Made by a program: the position numbers and the translations under genes
Part shown: positions 1-8,234 of the stretch, one piece after another
Position numbering within the stretch: the first letter of the stretch is position 1
Layout: every line of letters starts with the position of its first letter
DNA from: Oligoflexia bacterium
GTDB taxonomy: Bacteria; Bdellovibrionota_G; JALEGL01
Direction of reading: 5' to 3'
Assembly: GCA_035326705.1 (NCBI GenBank)
Contig: DAOLES010000005.1
Span: forward strand, 89,706 to 153,705
DNA length: 64,000 nucleotides
The notes under the pieces: model-generated
The model's database searches: none
The model's input: the letters and a program-made list of their open reading frames with translations, nothing else
Told to the model about the DNA's origin: nothing

Positions 1-119
1 GCATCATCAAAAAACTAAAAAAGAGAAAAGCTGCCTAACCCAATAAGTTGCTCCTAAAAATCCTAAAATAACTAATTATTTTTTTTGCCAAATCATGTTT
101 TAATCTGTATCTGAGGCCG

Positions 120-1229
120 ATGTATAGGCTAATTATCGCTGCTATGGCGATCGCTTCACTTATTTTTGCCCAAGATATTTATGTCATTAAACACAATGAT
201 TATTTATCCTGCTTATCTGAGTATTATTTTGGTAGGCCAGTTTACGGTGACAATGGATCATTAAGCAAATTAAAAGCACTTAATCCACAGCTAGAAAATG
301 CTAATACAATTACAGTGGGCCAAATACTCAACGTTCCTAAAATTAATCCTGATATTACACAAAATACTGTTCAAAGCAGAAATTACAATCAACAGTGTTT
401 GAGTTTTCAACACAATATTAAAAAAAATACAGATCAAACACTGGCAAAAAGTTCATCCGAGATAACAAAAGATCAAAATATTGAACAAGATAACCTTGCA
501 TTAGAAGAACAAAATGGCTCTCAGAATCAGCAAGCCTTTGCACAAGAAGTGCCAGAAAATATAACTACAAAAAATGATTTAAATAACCGCTATCAAGTAG
601 TGCAAACAGTCTATCAAAATTTAATTCACTCCATGGATCAAAGCAATGCTAGCATTTCTAATAAAGTATCAGAAGAAAATTTTGCTCTTGCAACGCATTA
701 TCAACATTTATTTTGGAACACGCTTTGGTCTGGGATAAATTTTTCACTGGATTCTCAGCATTATGAGTTGGAATTTGGCAGCAACGGTTTTCAAAATTTT
801 TCTCCCTATTTATGGGGAGTGGCCTGGATTAATGACTATCAATTTAAAACTGTATCAATAGGTTTAAATGTTGATTACAAGCAGGAGCCTTTTATTGTTA
901 GAGTCAACAGTTCCGATATAGGTATAGAAAAAGTTCATGTGTTTTTATCGGTTTTAGAAGCACAAAAGCGTTGGAATCTTAACAAAGACTGGTTAATTTT
1001 ATCAACGGGTCAATTAATTTATCCTTTCTACAGTAGGTCATCCCTTAATCCACAAGGAAAACTGTCTTACTTGGGAGAGCTTGCTGTATTTAGAGAAAAA
1101 GCTTTTGGATCTTTAGGTTTAGGTTTAGGTGTTTTTTATGAATACAAGGCCTATGATACCGACCTTAACCAACAAAAAGAAAAACAAGCTGGAATTAATT
1201 TACATTTTAGAGGTTTACAATGGTTATGA
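120..1229 (+). CDS. Secreted LysM-domain protein with probable outer-membrane beta-rich C-terminus
   Basis: Residues 1-17 look like a Sec signal peptide ending near FAQ. Residues about 19-73 form one LysM domain: YVIKHNDYLS at the start, an ALNPQ core and VGQILNVPKI at the end. LysM domains bind peptidoglycan glycan strands. A low-complexity Gln/Asn-rich linker (about 75-180) follows. The last 150 residues alternate hydrophobic and polar residues with many aromatics and read like beta-strands of an outer-membrane barrel or autotransporter-like fold. The stop overlaps the next gene by 10 bases, so the two are probably cotranscribed. LysM is clear; the barrel is inferred, and the biological role is unknown. 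Confidence 0.75.
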   Translation: MYRLIIAAMAIASLIFAQDIYVIKHNDYLSCLSEYYFGRPVYGDNGSLSKLKALNPQLENANTITVGQILNVPKINPDITQNTVQSRNYNQQCLSFQHNIKKNTDQTLAKSSSEITKDQNIEQDNLALEEQNGSQNQQAFAQEVPENITTKNDLNNRYQVVQTVYQNLIHSMDQSNASISNKVSEENFALATHYQHLFWNTLWSGINFSLDSQHYELEFGSNGFQNFSPYLWGVAWINDYQFKTVSIGLNVDYKQEPFIVRVNSSDIGIEKVHVFLSVLEAQKRWNLNKDWLILSTGQLIYPFYSRSSLNPQGKLSYLGELAVFREKAFGSLGLGLGVFYEYKAYDTDLNQQKEKQAGINLHFRGLQWL

Positions 1230-2836
1230 GAAGTAAAATAAGAAAGATACTTTGTGTTCTGCTCATAGCAAGCATGCATTTTAACTGCAATGGCAATGTT
1301 TTTACAGATTTAGAATATTCGCAGTCCAATGAAATCTTCAACGATGGATCTGGTATCAATGACCAAACACCCCCGGGAGTACCAACAAATCTAACGTGGG
1401 CTTCTGACGATACAATCATTGAAGATGTCAGTGGGAGTGGAAGCAGTATTCAACTGCTGTTTACACCCCCAAACGACAATGACTTGCTTAGAATTGAATA
1501 TGTTGTTTCAGGTCAATCAATCATGGTGGCACCCAGCAGTGGTTGGACGCCAACAGATTCATTTTCTAATCAAAGTATTACCTATCAAGCAGCGCAAGAG
1601 TGCAGTTCTGCTATGGATAGCTATAAAGTTTGGCTTAGAGCTGTAGACAACAATAATAATATATCTGATGCTGTAGTATCGGATATTTTTTTACAAGACA
1701 CCCTTGCCCCGCAGGTGGGGACAATAAACTTAGCCATGAATGCAAAAAAAAATCAAAGCCCAACCGCTATATGGAACTTACCCTACGACGCATGTTCAAA
1801 TGTTGCTTCGCTTGAATTATCCATTGGTACTGGCACCAATCAGTCTCCACCCAACCATAGTCAAAGTGGAGAAGTTGCCGATACAGTAATGTTTACAAAT
1901 ATTGTAAGCTCAAGCACCAGTTATCAAGCGGTTTCTAATGTTCCGCCTTTTACAACATTTTCTTTAATGCTTGAAACCAATTACTATGTATCATTGCGCG
2001 TGCAAGATGACTTAGGTAATACTGCCATTTACACTAGCAGTGCCTGGCAACTACCGGGTGGCCCTCTTGCACTGTCACAAGTGACGCCTCAGTTTTGGTT
2101 AGATGGCAAAGATCTAGCAACATTAAAGCAAGACACTGGCTGCAACGTAGATGTGACATCCAATGGGGATGCCATCAATTGTTGGATTAATAAAGGAACG
2201 GATGGAAATAATTTTATTAAGGTTTCCGGTGAAGCTGAATTCAAAAGTAATGCTCCTCAGGGCGCTATCTTTGATGGTGATATTTTTGTTGCGCAAAATG
2301 TTTTTTCTGGAATGCTCGATGACGTTTTAATTGTACTTGTGCAAACAGAAAATAATTCTACCAGTTCATTTGATATGAACTTAAACTATCCTTTTCAAGG
2401 TTCTTCAACGGGCTCACCCACATCTCGTTATAGCATACACGCACCATGGAGTGATAGAAAGATTTATTGGGATACGGGTGGATGCTGTGGATCTTCAGTC
2501 AGGCTCAACACTTCTTCTCCTACCGTCAATGTCGGTGAAACCTATGCCCTAGGGTTTTTAAACTCTTTTGCTCAAAACAGCAAACAAATCGTGGTCAATG
2601 GAGATGTCAGTGCAAGCACAACAAATGTTAATGCAGGTTTTGCGGCAAACTTTGGTTTAGGAAATGGGGTAAAAAACACCTATCACGAAATCATTTTTTA
2701 CACACCTGCACCATCTTTTTCTGAAAGGCAAGATATAGAAGGATACATTGCATGTAAATGGGATATTCGCAATCAGCTTCCAGGCAGTCACCCCTATTTT
2801 AATAGCAATCCTACAAGTAATGATGGCTGTCCTTAG
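1220..2836 (+). CDS. Lipoprotein with Fn3-like and C-terminal LamG/concanavalin-like domain
   Basis: A signal peptide ends in a lipobox (MHFNC, Cys about residue 23), so this is probably an acylated surface or periplasmic protein. Two beta-sandwich segments at about 48-140 and 150-270 resemble Fn3 repeats; the first opens with PPGVPTNLTW. From about 285 the sequence follows LamG-type proteins: QFWLDGKDL near the start, an INKG segment, and the typical ending EGYIACKWDI with LPGSHPYF. GAGG-type Shine-Dalgarno bases about six nucleotides upstream support this ATG over the ATG two codons later. The start lies inside the 3' end of the LysM gene. Likely an adhesin or carbohydrate-binding surface protein; the ligand is unknown. 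Confidence 0.75.
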   Translation: MVMRSKIRKILCVLLIASMHFNCNGNVFTDLEYSQSNEIFNDGSGINDQTPPGVPTNLTWASDDTIIEDVSGSGSSIQLLFTPPNDNDLLRIEYVVSGQSIMVAPSSGWTPTDSFSNQSITYQAAQECSSAMDSYKVWLRAVDNNNNISDAVVSDIFLQDTLAPQVGTINLAMNAKKNQSPTAIWNLPYDACSNVASLELSIGTGTNQSPPNHSQSGEVADTVMFTNIVSSSTSYQAVSNVPPFTTFSLMLETNYYVSLRVQDDLGNTAIYTSSAWQLPGGPLALSQVTPQFWLDGKDLATLKQDTGCNVDVTSNGDAINCWINKGTDGNNFIKVSGEAEFKSNAPQGAIFDGDIFVAQNVFSGMLDDVLIVLVQTENNSTSSFDMNLNYPFQGSSTGSPTSRYSIHAPWSDRKIYWDTGGCCGSSVRLNTSSPTVNVGETYALGFLNSFAQNSKQIVVNGDVSASTTNVNAGFAANFGLGNGVKNTYHEIIFYTPAPSFSERQDIEGYIACKWDIRNQLPGSHPYFNSNPTSNDGCP

Positions 2837-2994
2837 TAAAAAAATCTTCATTCAAAAGCGGGTGGAATATAAAATTTCGACTTACTGTTACTATTAATCC
2901 ATAAGTCAATATGAATTTTGTCGCTTCTATTTAGTGAATGGGTGCGCCGTTAGTTTAAGGGAGTGAGATTTTTTGGAGTTCTCAAAAAACAACT

Positions 2995-3034
2995 GGGTAC
3001 TTTTTTACGATTACAGTTCAGTCAACTGTCCCTG
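2995..3034 (+). repeat. Dispersed repeat module, copy 1
   Basis: GGGTACTTTTTT at 2995-3006 is followed by CTGTCCCTG at 3026-3034. The same two blocks recur in the same order at 5270-5281 and 5306-5314, and the first block recurs alone near 6807-6818. The inner bases also resemble the reverse complement of 9361-9380. This looks like a small dispersed repeat or the remnant of a REP/MITE-type element in the 258-bp gap before gloA. The rest of that gap shows nothing recognisable. Confidence 0.5.
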
Positions 3035-3094
3035 TTACTCTAAACGTGACAAAAAAAGCATGAATTTTTAATCAAAATCGGTTAGACAGCAGGT

Positions 3095-3517
3095 ATGATC
3101 AAGTTTCTGCACAGCATGATTCGGGTGTCTAATCTAGAAGAATCTTTAGCATTTTATGTAGATGGCTTGGGATTAAAAGAAGTTCGTCGGAAAGAAGTAC
3201 CGCAAGGTAAATTTACCTTAGTGTTCCTTAAAGCCCCTGACAGTGATGCAGAAATTGAACTCACCTACAATTGGGATAGCAATGAAGACTATGGCAACGC
3301 CAGAAATTTTGGCCATTTGGCTTTCTCAGTGGAAAACATCTATGAAACCTGTGTATCCCTGCAAGAGAAAGGCATTGATATTTTGAGACCCCCCAGAGAT
3401 GGTCACATGGCTTTCATCAAGTCACCGGACAATATATCTATTGAACTGTTACAAAAAGGCGATCCTCTACCACCCCAAGAACCCTGGGCCAGCATGGAAA
3501 ACGTCGGTACATGGTAA
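3095..3517 (+). CDS. gloA: Lactoylglutathione lyase (glyoxalase I)
   Basis: This 140-residue single-domain VOC protein converts the methylglyoxal-glutathione hemithioacetal to S-lactoylglutathione in the cytoplasm. The four metal ligands expected in the E. coli enzyme (His5, Glu56, His74, Glu122) have counterparts at His6, Glu55, His74 and Glu117. The sequence reads as a complete family member (start MIKFLHSMIRV, end EPWASMENVGTW). The last 43 bases recur in diverged but in-frame form at 5326-5368, downstream of a two-gene AbiE-like cassette. This suggests that an element used the 3' end of gloA as its target. Confidence 0.93.
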   Translation: MIKFLHSMIRVSNLEESLAFYVDGLGLKEVRRKEVPQGKFTLVFLKAPDSDAEIELTYNWDSNEDYGNARNFGHLAFSVENIYETCVSLQEKGIDILRPPRDGHMAFIKSPDNISIELLQKGDPLPPQEPWASMENVGTW

Positions 3518-3691
3518 GTTTTTTAACGTGTAGCAGCTAGCTTAATTTAAGGACAGCCTTTTTTTCGGTAACTGCCACGTTTTAAAGAAAGAATCAACCA
3601 ACAAAAAACAATTCAAATCTCTGAATCCATACTTAAAACAATTAAGATCTAGTCGTGTGTCTCTGGAATTCCTGAATATTCATTATTTTAC

Positions 3692-3731
3692 AAAGTACAT
3701 TATATAGTGTACTTTAATAAATAGTGTACTT
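3692..3731 (+). promoter_or_regulatory. Operator-like inverted repeat plus third half-site
   Basis: AAAGTACA (3692-3699) and TGTACTTT (3708-3715) form an 8-bp inverted repeat. A third half-site, TGTACTT (3725-3731), abuts the ATG of the wHTH gene and occupies the place of a Shine-Dalgarno sequence. AbiEi-type antitoxins are known to repress their own operon by binding inverted repeats just upstream, so this is the natural candidate operator. A TTTACA hexamer at 3687-3692 could be the -35. Confidence 0.55.
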
Positions 3732-4400
3732 ATGAATATATTTGCAGACAAAGCTAGTTTGGTTCTTAGACATCTTCTCCGATACCCAGAGAAGCCTTGG
3801 GTTATTTCTGAGATTGTGGAAAGTCTTGGGTTAAGCCAGGGTTTGGTTGCCAAAGTGATCCTGGAGCTAAGACAGCAAGGGTTTCTTAAAGGTGAAGCTC
3901 GGGGGCCTAAAGCTTCTTCCAAACTTCGTCACGCCGAAGAACTTCTTGATCAGTGGACCAAACAGTACCAATTTAACAAAAATCATACGATGGCTTTTTA
4001 TAGTTCTGACAAAAATATTTTAAAAATCCTTAAAAATACTTTGAGCCCATCAAAATCTGTTTCTTATGCCCTCACCTTACATACCGGTGCAAACTTCATG
4101 ACCCACTATGTTCGTGATCAAAATGTGTATGCCTATTTACCTGCAGAGAATTTTGATAATCAAGTTGAAGAGCTACGAAAACAGCTTAACCTCCTTGAAC
4201 TTAAACAAGGCGGGAATGTTTTTTTCATTAAACCTTGGTATAGAAATTCTATCTTTTACAATGCACAAAAAATTAAAGGTTATTCAGTTGTGTCAAATTT
4301 ACAGCTTTACTTAGACTTATTTAATTATCCCGACCGAGGAAATGAACAAGCTTTGCAACTTAAACGCGTCTTAAAAGAAAAAGGAGTGCCACTTGCCTGA
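3732..4400 (+). CDS. Winged-helix protein, AbiEi-like antitoxin/regulator of a nucleotidyltransferase pair
   Basis: Residues 8-60 form a winged helix-turn-helix (PWVISEIVESLGLSQG, a recognition helix around LVAKVILELRQQG, then a basic wing). The remaining 160 residues are a predicted alpha/beta domain without a recognised motif. The stop overlaps the TTG start of the downstream nucleotidyltransferase by 8 bases, which implies translational coupling. wHTH plus nucleotidyltransferase is the architecture of type IV AbiE toxin-antitoxin systems, where AbiEi represses the operon and counters the toxin. An operator-like repeat lies directly upstream. The family name is an inference from fold and context; no full-length match to AbiEi is claimed. 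Confidence 0.6.
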   Translation: MNIFADKASLVLRHLLRYPEKPWVISEIVESLGLSQGLVAKVILELRQQGFLKGEARGPKASSKLRHAEELLDQWTKQYQFNKNHTMAFYSSDKNILKILKNTLSPSKSVSYALTLHTGANFMTHYVRDQNVYAYLPAENFDNQVEELRKQLNLLELKQGGNVFFIKPWYRNSIFYNAQKIKGYSVVSNLQLYLDLFNYPDRGNEQALQLKRVLKEKGVPLA

Positions 4401-5160
4401 TGCTTCTTTTCTTCTTTTGCTTCAAACCCTGAAAGATTTAAAACCATTCTTATCTCATTTGGTTTTGGTGGGTGGATGGGTACCCTATATTTATTCCCAA
4501 TATGTTTGGAAGCTGAGTCATATACCTAGAGGTACAGCGGACATCGATTTTGGATTAAAAGACATTACCTACAAAGGAAAAAGTACCATTGCTCATAAAC
4601 TGAAGCAAAAGCAATATGGAGAACATCACATAAATATGGGTAAACTACGTCCATATATTCCAGTTGCAAAACACGGGGATGAACGAGCCGATGTTGAATT
4701 CATTACATCTGCTAATCCCGAAACATTTAAAAGCTTGGTTGGCAAAGATATCAAAATCAACCAAATCGAAAATTTTGATCTCCTCCTTGAAAAGCCTTTA
4801 CGAATGCCCATAGAGGGCTTGAATATCCAGATCCCTCGCCCGTCTATATTTATTTTCCATAAACTGCTTACATTTGTCGAGCGTCAAGGCCAGTTTAAAC
4901 GAGAGAAAGACCTTTATTATGCTTATTTCATGTTGCTATTTCATTCGGACAATGAACAAGTCAGCCAAGAAATTAAACAGCTCATTCTGAAAAAGCCGCA
5001 GGGAAAAACGGTAGAGAAGAATATTAAAAACTATTTTGATGACGAATTTGACCAAGGGCCTCGTATTATTGGGCAACAAATCAAGGCTACTTCCATTCAA
5101 ACCTTTGTTAAAGACGTCCAGCAAGATTCTTTTGAGCGCTTGCGAAAGCTTTTACCTTAA
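4393..5160 (+). CDS. AbiEii-like nucleotidyltransferase (probable toxin)
   Basis: The start is TTG, supported by AAGGAG at 4381-4386 six bases upstream; no ATG is better placed. Residues 24-28 (LVGG) and Asp50/Asp52 (TADIDFGL) match the polymerase-beta-type nucleotidyltransferase core. Asp100 (ADVEF) is a plausible third metal ligand. AbiEii-type enzymes transfer nucleotides to an acceptor such as tRNA and are neutralised by the adjacent wHTH protein. The helical C-terminal half (160-255) is family-typical. The gene is coupled to the upstream wHTH gene and followed by a perfect 15-bp inverted repeat. Toxin activity is inferred. Confidence 0.65.
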   Translation: MPDASFLLLLQTLKDLKPFLSHLVLVGGWVPYIYSQYVWKLSHIPRGTADIDFGLKDITYKGKSTIAHKLKQKQYGEHHINMGKLRPYIPVAKHGDERADVEFITSANPETFKSLVGKDIKINQIENFDLLLEKPLRMPIEGLNIQIPRPSIFIFHKLLTFVERQGQFKREKDLYYAYFMLLFHSDNEQVSQEIKQLILKKPQGKTVEKNIKNYFDDEFDQGPRIIGQQIKATSIQTFVKDVQQDSFERLRKLLP

Positions 5161-5174
5161 TCTAAAAACTTATC

Positions 5175-5314
5175 TAATCATGGGACACACTGTGTATTCT
5201 TAATAAAAACGAGTTACCTAAATTAGTACACAGTGTGTCCCTGGATTGGCTCAATTCCCTAAAGTAACCGGGTACTTTTTTCCACTAACACAATTTATTC
5301 GGTAGCTGTCCCTG
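5175..5314 (+). repeat. Dispersed repeat copy 2 with internal 15-bp perfect palindrome
   Basis: GGGACACACTGTGTA (5182-5196) pairs perfectly with 5227-5241 and may also terminate the AbiE-like operon. The 28 bases 5175-5202 recur with one mismatch at 6727-6754. The block AACCGGGTACTTTTTT near 5266-5281 recurs near 6803-6818 and at 2995. CTGTCCCTG is at 5306-5314. This 297-bp gap after the nucleotidyltransferase consists of this repeat, the gloA remnant and a second palindrome. Confidence 0.65.
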
Positions 5315-5325
5315 GAACTGCCAAG

Positions 5326-5368
5326 CCAAGAACCCTGGGCGAGCATGGAAAATTCCGGATCATGGTAA
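5326..5368 (+). pseudogene. Diverged duplicate of the gloA 3' end
   Basis: The 43 bases align without gaps to the last 43 bases of gloA (3475-3517) with six differences and end on the same TAA stop. Read in the same frame they encode QEPWASMENSGSW, a plausible GloA C-terminus. There is no start or upstream coding part. The differences cluster in two spots and keep the protein sense, so this looks like the tail of another gloA allele rather than a recent local copy. It marks the right edge of a roughly 1.85-kb cassette. Confidence 0.75.
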
Positions 5369-5400
5369 ACGTTTGATCATCGTTTTTTACAATGGAATTT

Positions 5401-5453
5401 GGTGCCAGGCGTATTTTTGCAATATACCACATTACAAAAATACGCCTGGCACC
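5401..5453 (+). repeat. Perfect 19-bp inverted repeat
   Basis: Arms 5401-5419 and 5435-5453 are exact reverse complements around a 15-base loop (GGTGCCAGGCGTATTTTTG and its complement). It lies 4 bases beyond the stop of the minus-strand gene ending at 5458. It could therefore terminate that gene, or be a REP-type element; GTGCCAGGC-type palindromes are often mobile. Confidence 0.7.
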
Positions 5454-5457
5454 TAGA

Positions 5458-6597
5458 CTATTTAGAATTATTTGCTAGCCAATTATCGAGTCGCTGGCTT
5501 TCACTGGTCTTAAAGGTGTAATCTTCACCTCTCAAAAAATCCCGCAAAAAGTCTTCGTCGCAAGCTTCTAAATCTCCGGTTGAAGCTGAAAAAACGTAGG
5601 TTTGATCCTTTAACTTAGTTTCACTAATAAGTTTAGCTAGAGGTTTAGTATGTAATGATCCTGTCCAAATAAGCAAAGATTTGTTTGGGTAGTCTAGAGC
5701 CAACTTTTGTATGTTTGAAAAAATAAAATGTTCCCTCATCTCGAACTCCACTTTAATTGTCTCGTCGGATTTGCTACTCTTTTCATTGAACAAATTAACT
5801 GGATCCAAAAATTCTAACGTTGATGTAAAATTAAGCGCTTTTAAAGCCGGAATATTGTTACTCTCTAAGTTATACTTAGCCTCAGAAGCATTTTTAATGT
5901 GAGTTGTATAAAAAGAAGTTACCACCTTTTCATTCAATGTTTTTAGTTCCTCGAAATAAGTAAGTGCATAGGCTTTAAATTCGTTTGCATCTGTGAGTTC
6001 ATATATTTTTTCAATGAACTCCATATCCTCTGATCGCGGACTTTGTGGGCTACTTTTTAATCGCTCTATGAGGTCCGAAGAAATAACTCTAAATTCATCT
6101 GTTGAGTCATTATTTAAAATTTTTTCTACAATATTGACGATTTCGGGATGGTTTGGACTTTTTGTAAGAAATGTTGATGCAAAGTCCCAAATACGAAATA
6201 AATCAATTCGGCTATAGAACGGGCTCGAAATTTGTTCTAAACCTAGATCAAGCTGGATTGACATATGCTTTAAATATAGAAGGTATTCAATTAAAATATG
6301 ATCTTCGATATGACGAAGTGTTTCTGTTTCAGCCGAAAGGACTACGCCTTCAAACCCCAAAATAATTTCCGAATCCTTTTCATTCTTTGAGCTTGAGGAG
6401 TTATAGAAACTTTTTAGTTTATGATGCAGGTCTGGACAGCCTGCGGCAGAATGAATGCCCAAGCTTTGGTTTGTATGGCTGGTACCCCAAAGTACTATTT
6501 TTCTTTCAATTGTCTGAGCTTTGGTTTGGCTAAAAGGTTGCTCACATAACACAGCAATAAAAATATTACATAATACTATTAGCTTAAGTTGTTTCAT
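5458..6597 (-). CDS. Secreted protein, possibly of the TIKI/TraB/ChaN-like superfamily
   Basis: A signal peptide covers about residues 1-28. The mature protein has GTSH (38-41), a buried acidic motif GFEG (81-84, Glu83) and, far downstream, GSLH (313-316). Two G-x-x-H motifs with an intervening Glu are the layout of the TIKI/TraB/ChaN-like superfamily of putative metallo-hydrolases. The middle of the protein is helical. Confidence in the superfamily is modest because only short motifs agree. The gene stands alone, with a 19-bp palindrome just after its stop. No operon partner is evident. Confidence 0.4.
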   Translation of the reverse strand: MKQLKLIVLCNIFIAVLCEQPFSQTKAQTIERKIVLWGTSHTNQSLGIHSAAGCPDLHHKLKSFYNSSSSKNEKDSEIILGFEGVVLSAETETLRHIEDHILIEYLLYLKHMSIQLDLGLEQISSPFYSRIDLFRIWDFASTFLTKSPNHPEIVNIVEKILNNDSTDEFRVISSDLIERLKSSPQSPRSEDMEFIEKIYELTDANEFKAYALTYFEELKTLNEKVVTSFYTTHIKNASEAKYNLESNNIPALKALNFTSTLEFLDPVNLFNEKSSKSDETIKVEFEMREHFIFSNIQKLALDYPNKSLLIWTGSLHTKPLAKLISETKLKDQTYVFSASTGDLEACDEDFLRDFLRGEDYTFKTSESQRLDNWLANNSK

Positions 6598-6726
6598 TTT
6601 TCCCTTATTGTGATAATTTTATGCATGGGCTATCATGAACACCATGGTGTGTCAACCACCTACTCAGGATATTTTGACGCACTATTAGCACTACTTAAGA
6701 CTTTAAAACTCCACTCCTATGTTTCT

Positions 6727-6818
6727 TAATCATGGGACACACTATGTATTCTTATAAGAACTATTTACTTAAACCAGGAATACACCCTATACTCCCCAAA
6801 ATAACCGAGTACTTTTTT
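6727..6818 (+). repeat. Dispersed repeat copy 3, overlapping the end of the ATPase gene
   Basis: Bases 6727-6754 match 5175-5202 with one mismatch, and the block near 6798-6818 matches 5261-5281. The perfect palindrome of copy 2 is degraded here. The last roughly 18 codons of the minus-strand ATPase gene (6765-6818) lie inside this repeat, so the end of that ORF is repeat-derived. Confidence 0.6.
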
Positions 6819-8225
6819 CACAAGAATTTTTTCATCTTCAGGAATTTCTTCCTTTTTAAAATCTCCATCAAATAGGAAAATACTATTTCTCACTTTTCCG
6901 CTAGACATCATTGCTGCAAAAGAAACCATACTAGATGTGCCGCCTGGATATATTTCAATAGATATCCTATCTCTCTTACTATCATTTAGTAACTTTTTTT
7001 GAACATAAGTTACTATATATTTTGATAAACTATCCTCCACATATATGTACAGTTTTTCTTTATCTTGATAAGTGTACCCTAAATGAAAAGAGCTTTCAGA
7101 CGCAACCGCAGAGTTAATAATTTGAATTTTATTATCTAAACCTGGGTTAGATATCAACAGCTTAATTGCACAGTCAGGAAGACCTGTTGCAAAATATGGT
7201 GAGTGGGTTGATAATATTACCTGTAATTTTTTTTCTGTAATTTTTTTTAAAATATATTTTTGCAATTTTATTTGTGCACCAATATGTAACGATGTTTCTG
7301 GTTCATCTAATAAAATCAAAGCTCTATTTTTTGCATTTTCGATTGCGTAAATTAACCGAATAACGCTTGCCTCACCACTACCTGCAAATGCCTCTGAATA
7401 TTTTTCATCATTTAAATCTTTGTTGATATAAATTGAAAAACCACCCAAATTATAAAAATCATGTTCTATATAAGTTATATCGGAATATTTAATATCGAGG
7501 ATATCAGAAGCCACCTGCAACTCTTCTATAGAAAAATTATAATGTTCAGAAATTTTTTCTTTTCCATAGTAAGTTTTACTTTTAAGCTTCTTATCTAAAG
7601 CATTTTTTAATAACTTTGAACGTTTAAACAAATACCTTCTTTGCTTAGGGCGACTCCCACCTCCTTTTGAATCGAAATAAAATGCTCTGTCAAATGCACT
7701 AATTTCGGATCTAAAGTCTAAATATATTACTTTCTTTTTTATCGCATTCCACCTAGTTTTTGATCTTCCAGGGGGAATCGGATCACCTTCTTTTATTTCT
7801 TGTATAGGTTTCATACCGAAGTCAACCAATGGTCTAGTTGGCTCCCAATAACTGGAATCGATTAATTTATATTTTGGAGATTGTTTTTTTATCCTTGACT
7901 TTGCCACTTCCACTTCTTGACCAGCTTCATCACTAATATATTTATACCAATATACAGATCTTTGTTTGATTAAATCTACATAAGACTCAAACCAATACTC
8001 TCCAGTTGAGTTACCCTCTGGACAACCATATAACGCGTGAAGAATTGAACTTTTATTTGTTCCATTTTTGCCAATTAATAAAGTTAAAGGAAATTCAAAT
8101 ATTAATTCCGATTCAGGAACTAAGTTTTTATAAGAACAAAATTTAATAAATGAAATATAGGGATTATACTCTTTGCCTTTTTGGAACCTATTTTTTATTT
8201 CTTCAATTTCATCAAAAGAATTCAT
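6765..8225 (-). CDS. OLD-like AAA ATPase with C-terminal TOPRIM-like segment, 3' end repeat-derived
   Basis: The start ATG has AGG five bases upstream. The P-loop at 52-59 (GKNGTNKS) has Asn where the ABC-type GxNGxGKS motif has Gly. Walker B with LLDEPE is at 305-310 and the H-loop STHSP at 339-343. After the ATPase core, YVED (395-398) and LFDGD (451-455) resemble the Glu and DxD metal sites of TOPRIM nucleases in OLD-family proteins. The start lies 9 bases after the stop of the cytosine methyltransferase, so the two genes form an operon. A DNA-targeting nuclease or restriction role is inferred. The last roughly 18 residues come from a dispersed repeat, so the TOPRIM region may be truncated. 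Confidence 0.65.
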   Translation of the reverse strand: MNSFDEIEEIKNRFQKGKEYNPYISFIKFCSYKNLVPESELIFEFPLTLLIGKNGTNKSSILHALYGCPEGNSTGEYWFESYVDLIKQRSVYWYKYISDEAGQEVEVAKSRIKKQSPKYKLIDSSYWEPTRPLVDFGMKPIQEIKEGDPIPPGRSKTRWNAIKKKVIYLDFRSEISAFDRAFYFDSKGGGSRPKQRRYLFKRSKLLKNALDKKLKSKTYYGKEKISEHYNFSIEELQVASDILDIKYSDITYIEHDFYNLGGFSIYINKDLNDEKYSEAFAGSGEASVIRLIYAIENAKNRALILLDEPETSLHIGAQIKLQKYILKKITEKKLQVILSTHSPYFATGLPDCAIKLLISNPGLDNKIQIINSAVASESSFHLGYTYQDKEKLYIYVEDSLSKYIVTYVQKKLLNDSKRDRISIEIYPGGTSSMVSFAAMMSSGKVRNSIFLFDGDFKKEEIPEDEKILVKKVLGYFGEYRVYSWFK

Positions 8226-8234
8226 AAAAACCTA

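Noticed and set aside
2657..2851. Minus-strand ORF at the end of the LamG lipoprotein gene
   Set aside because: Antisense to a conserved LamG C-terminus, no ribosome-binding site and no motif.
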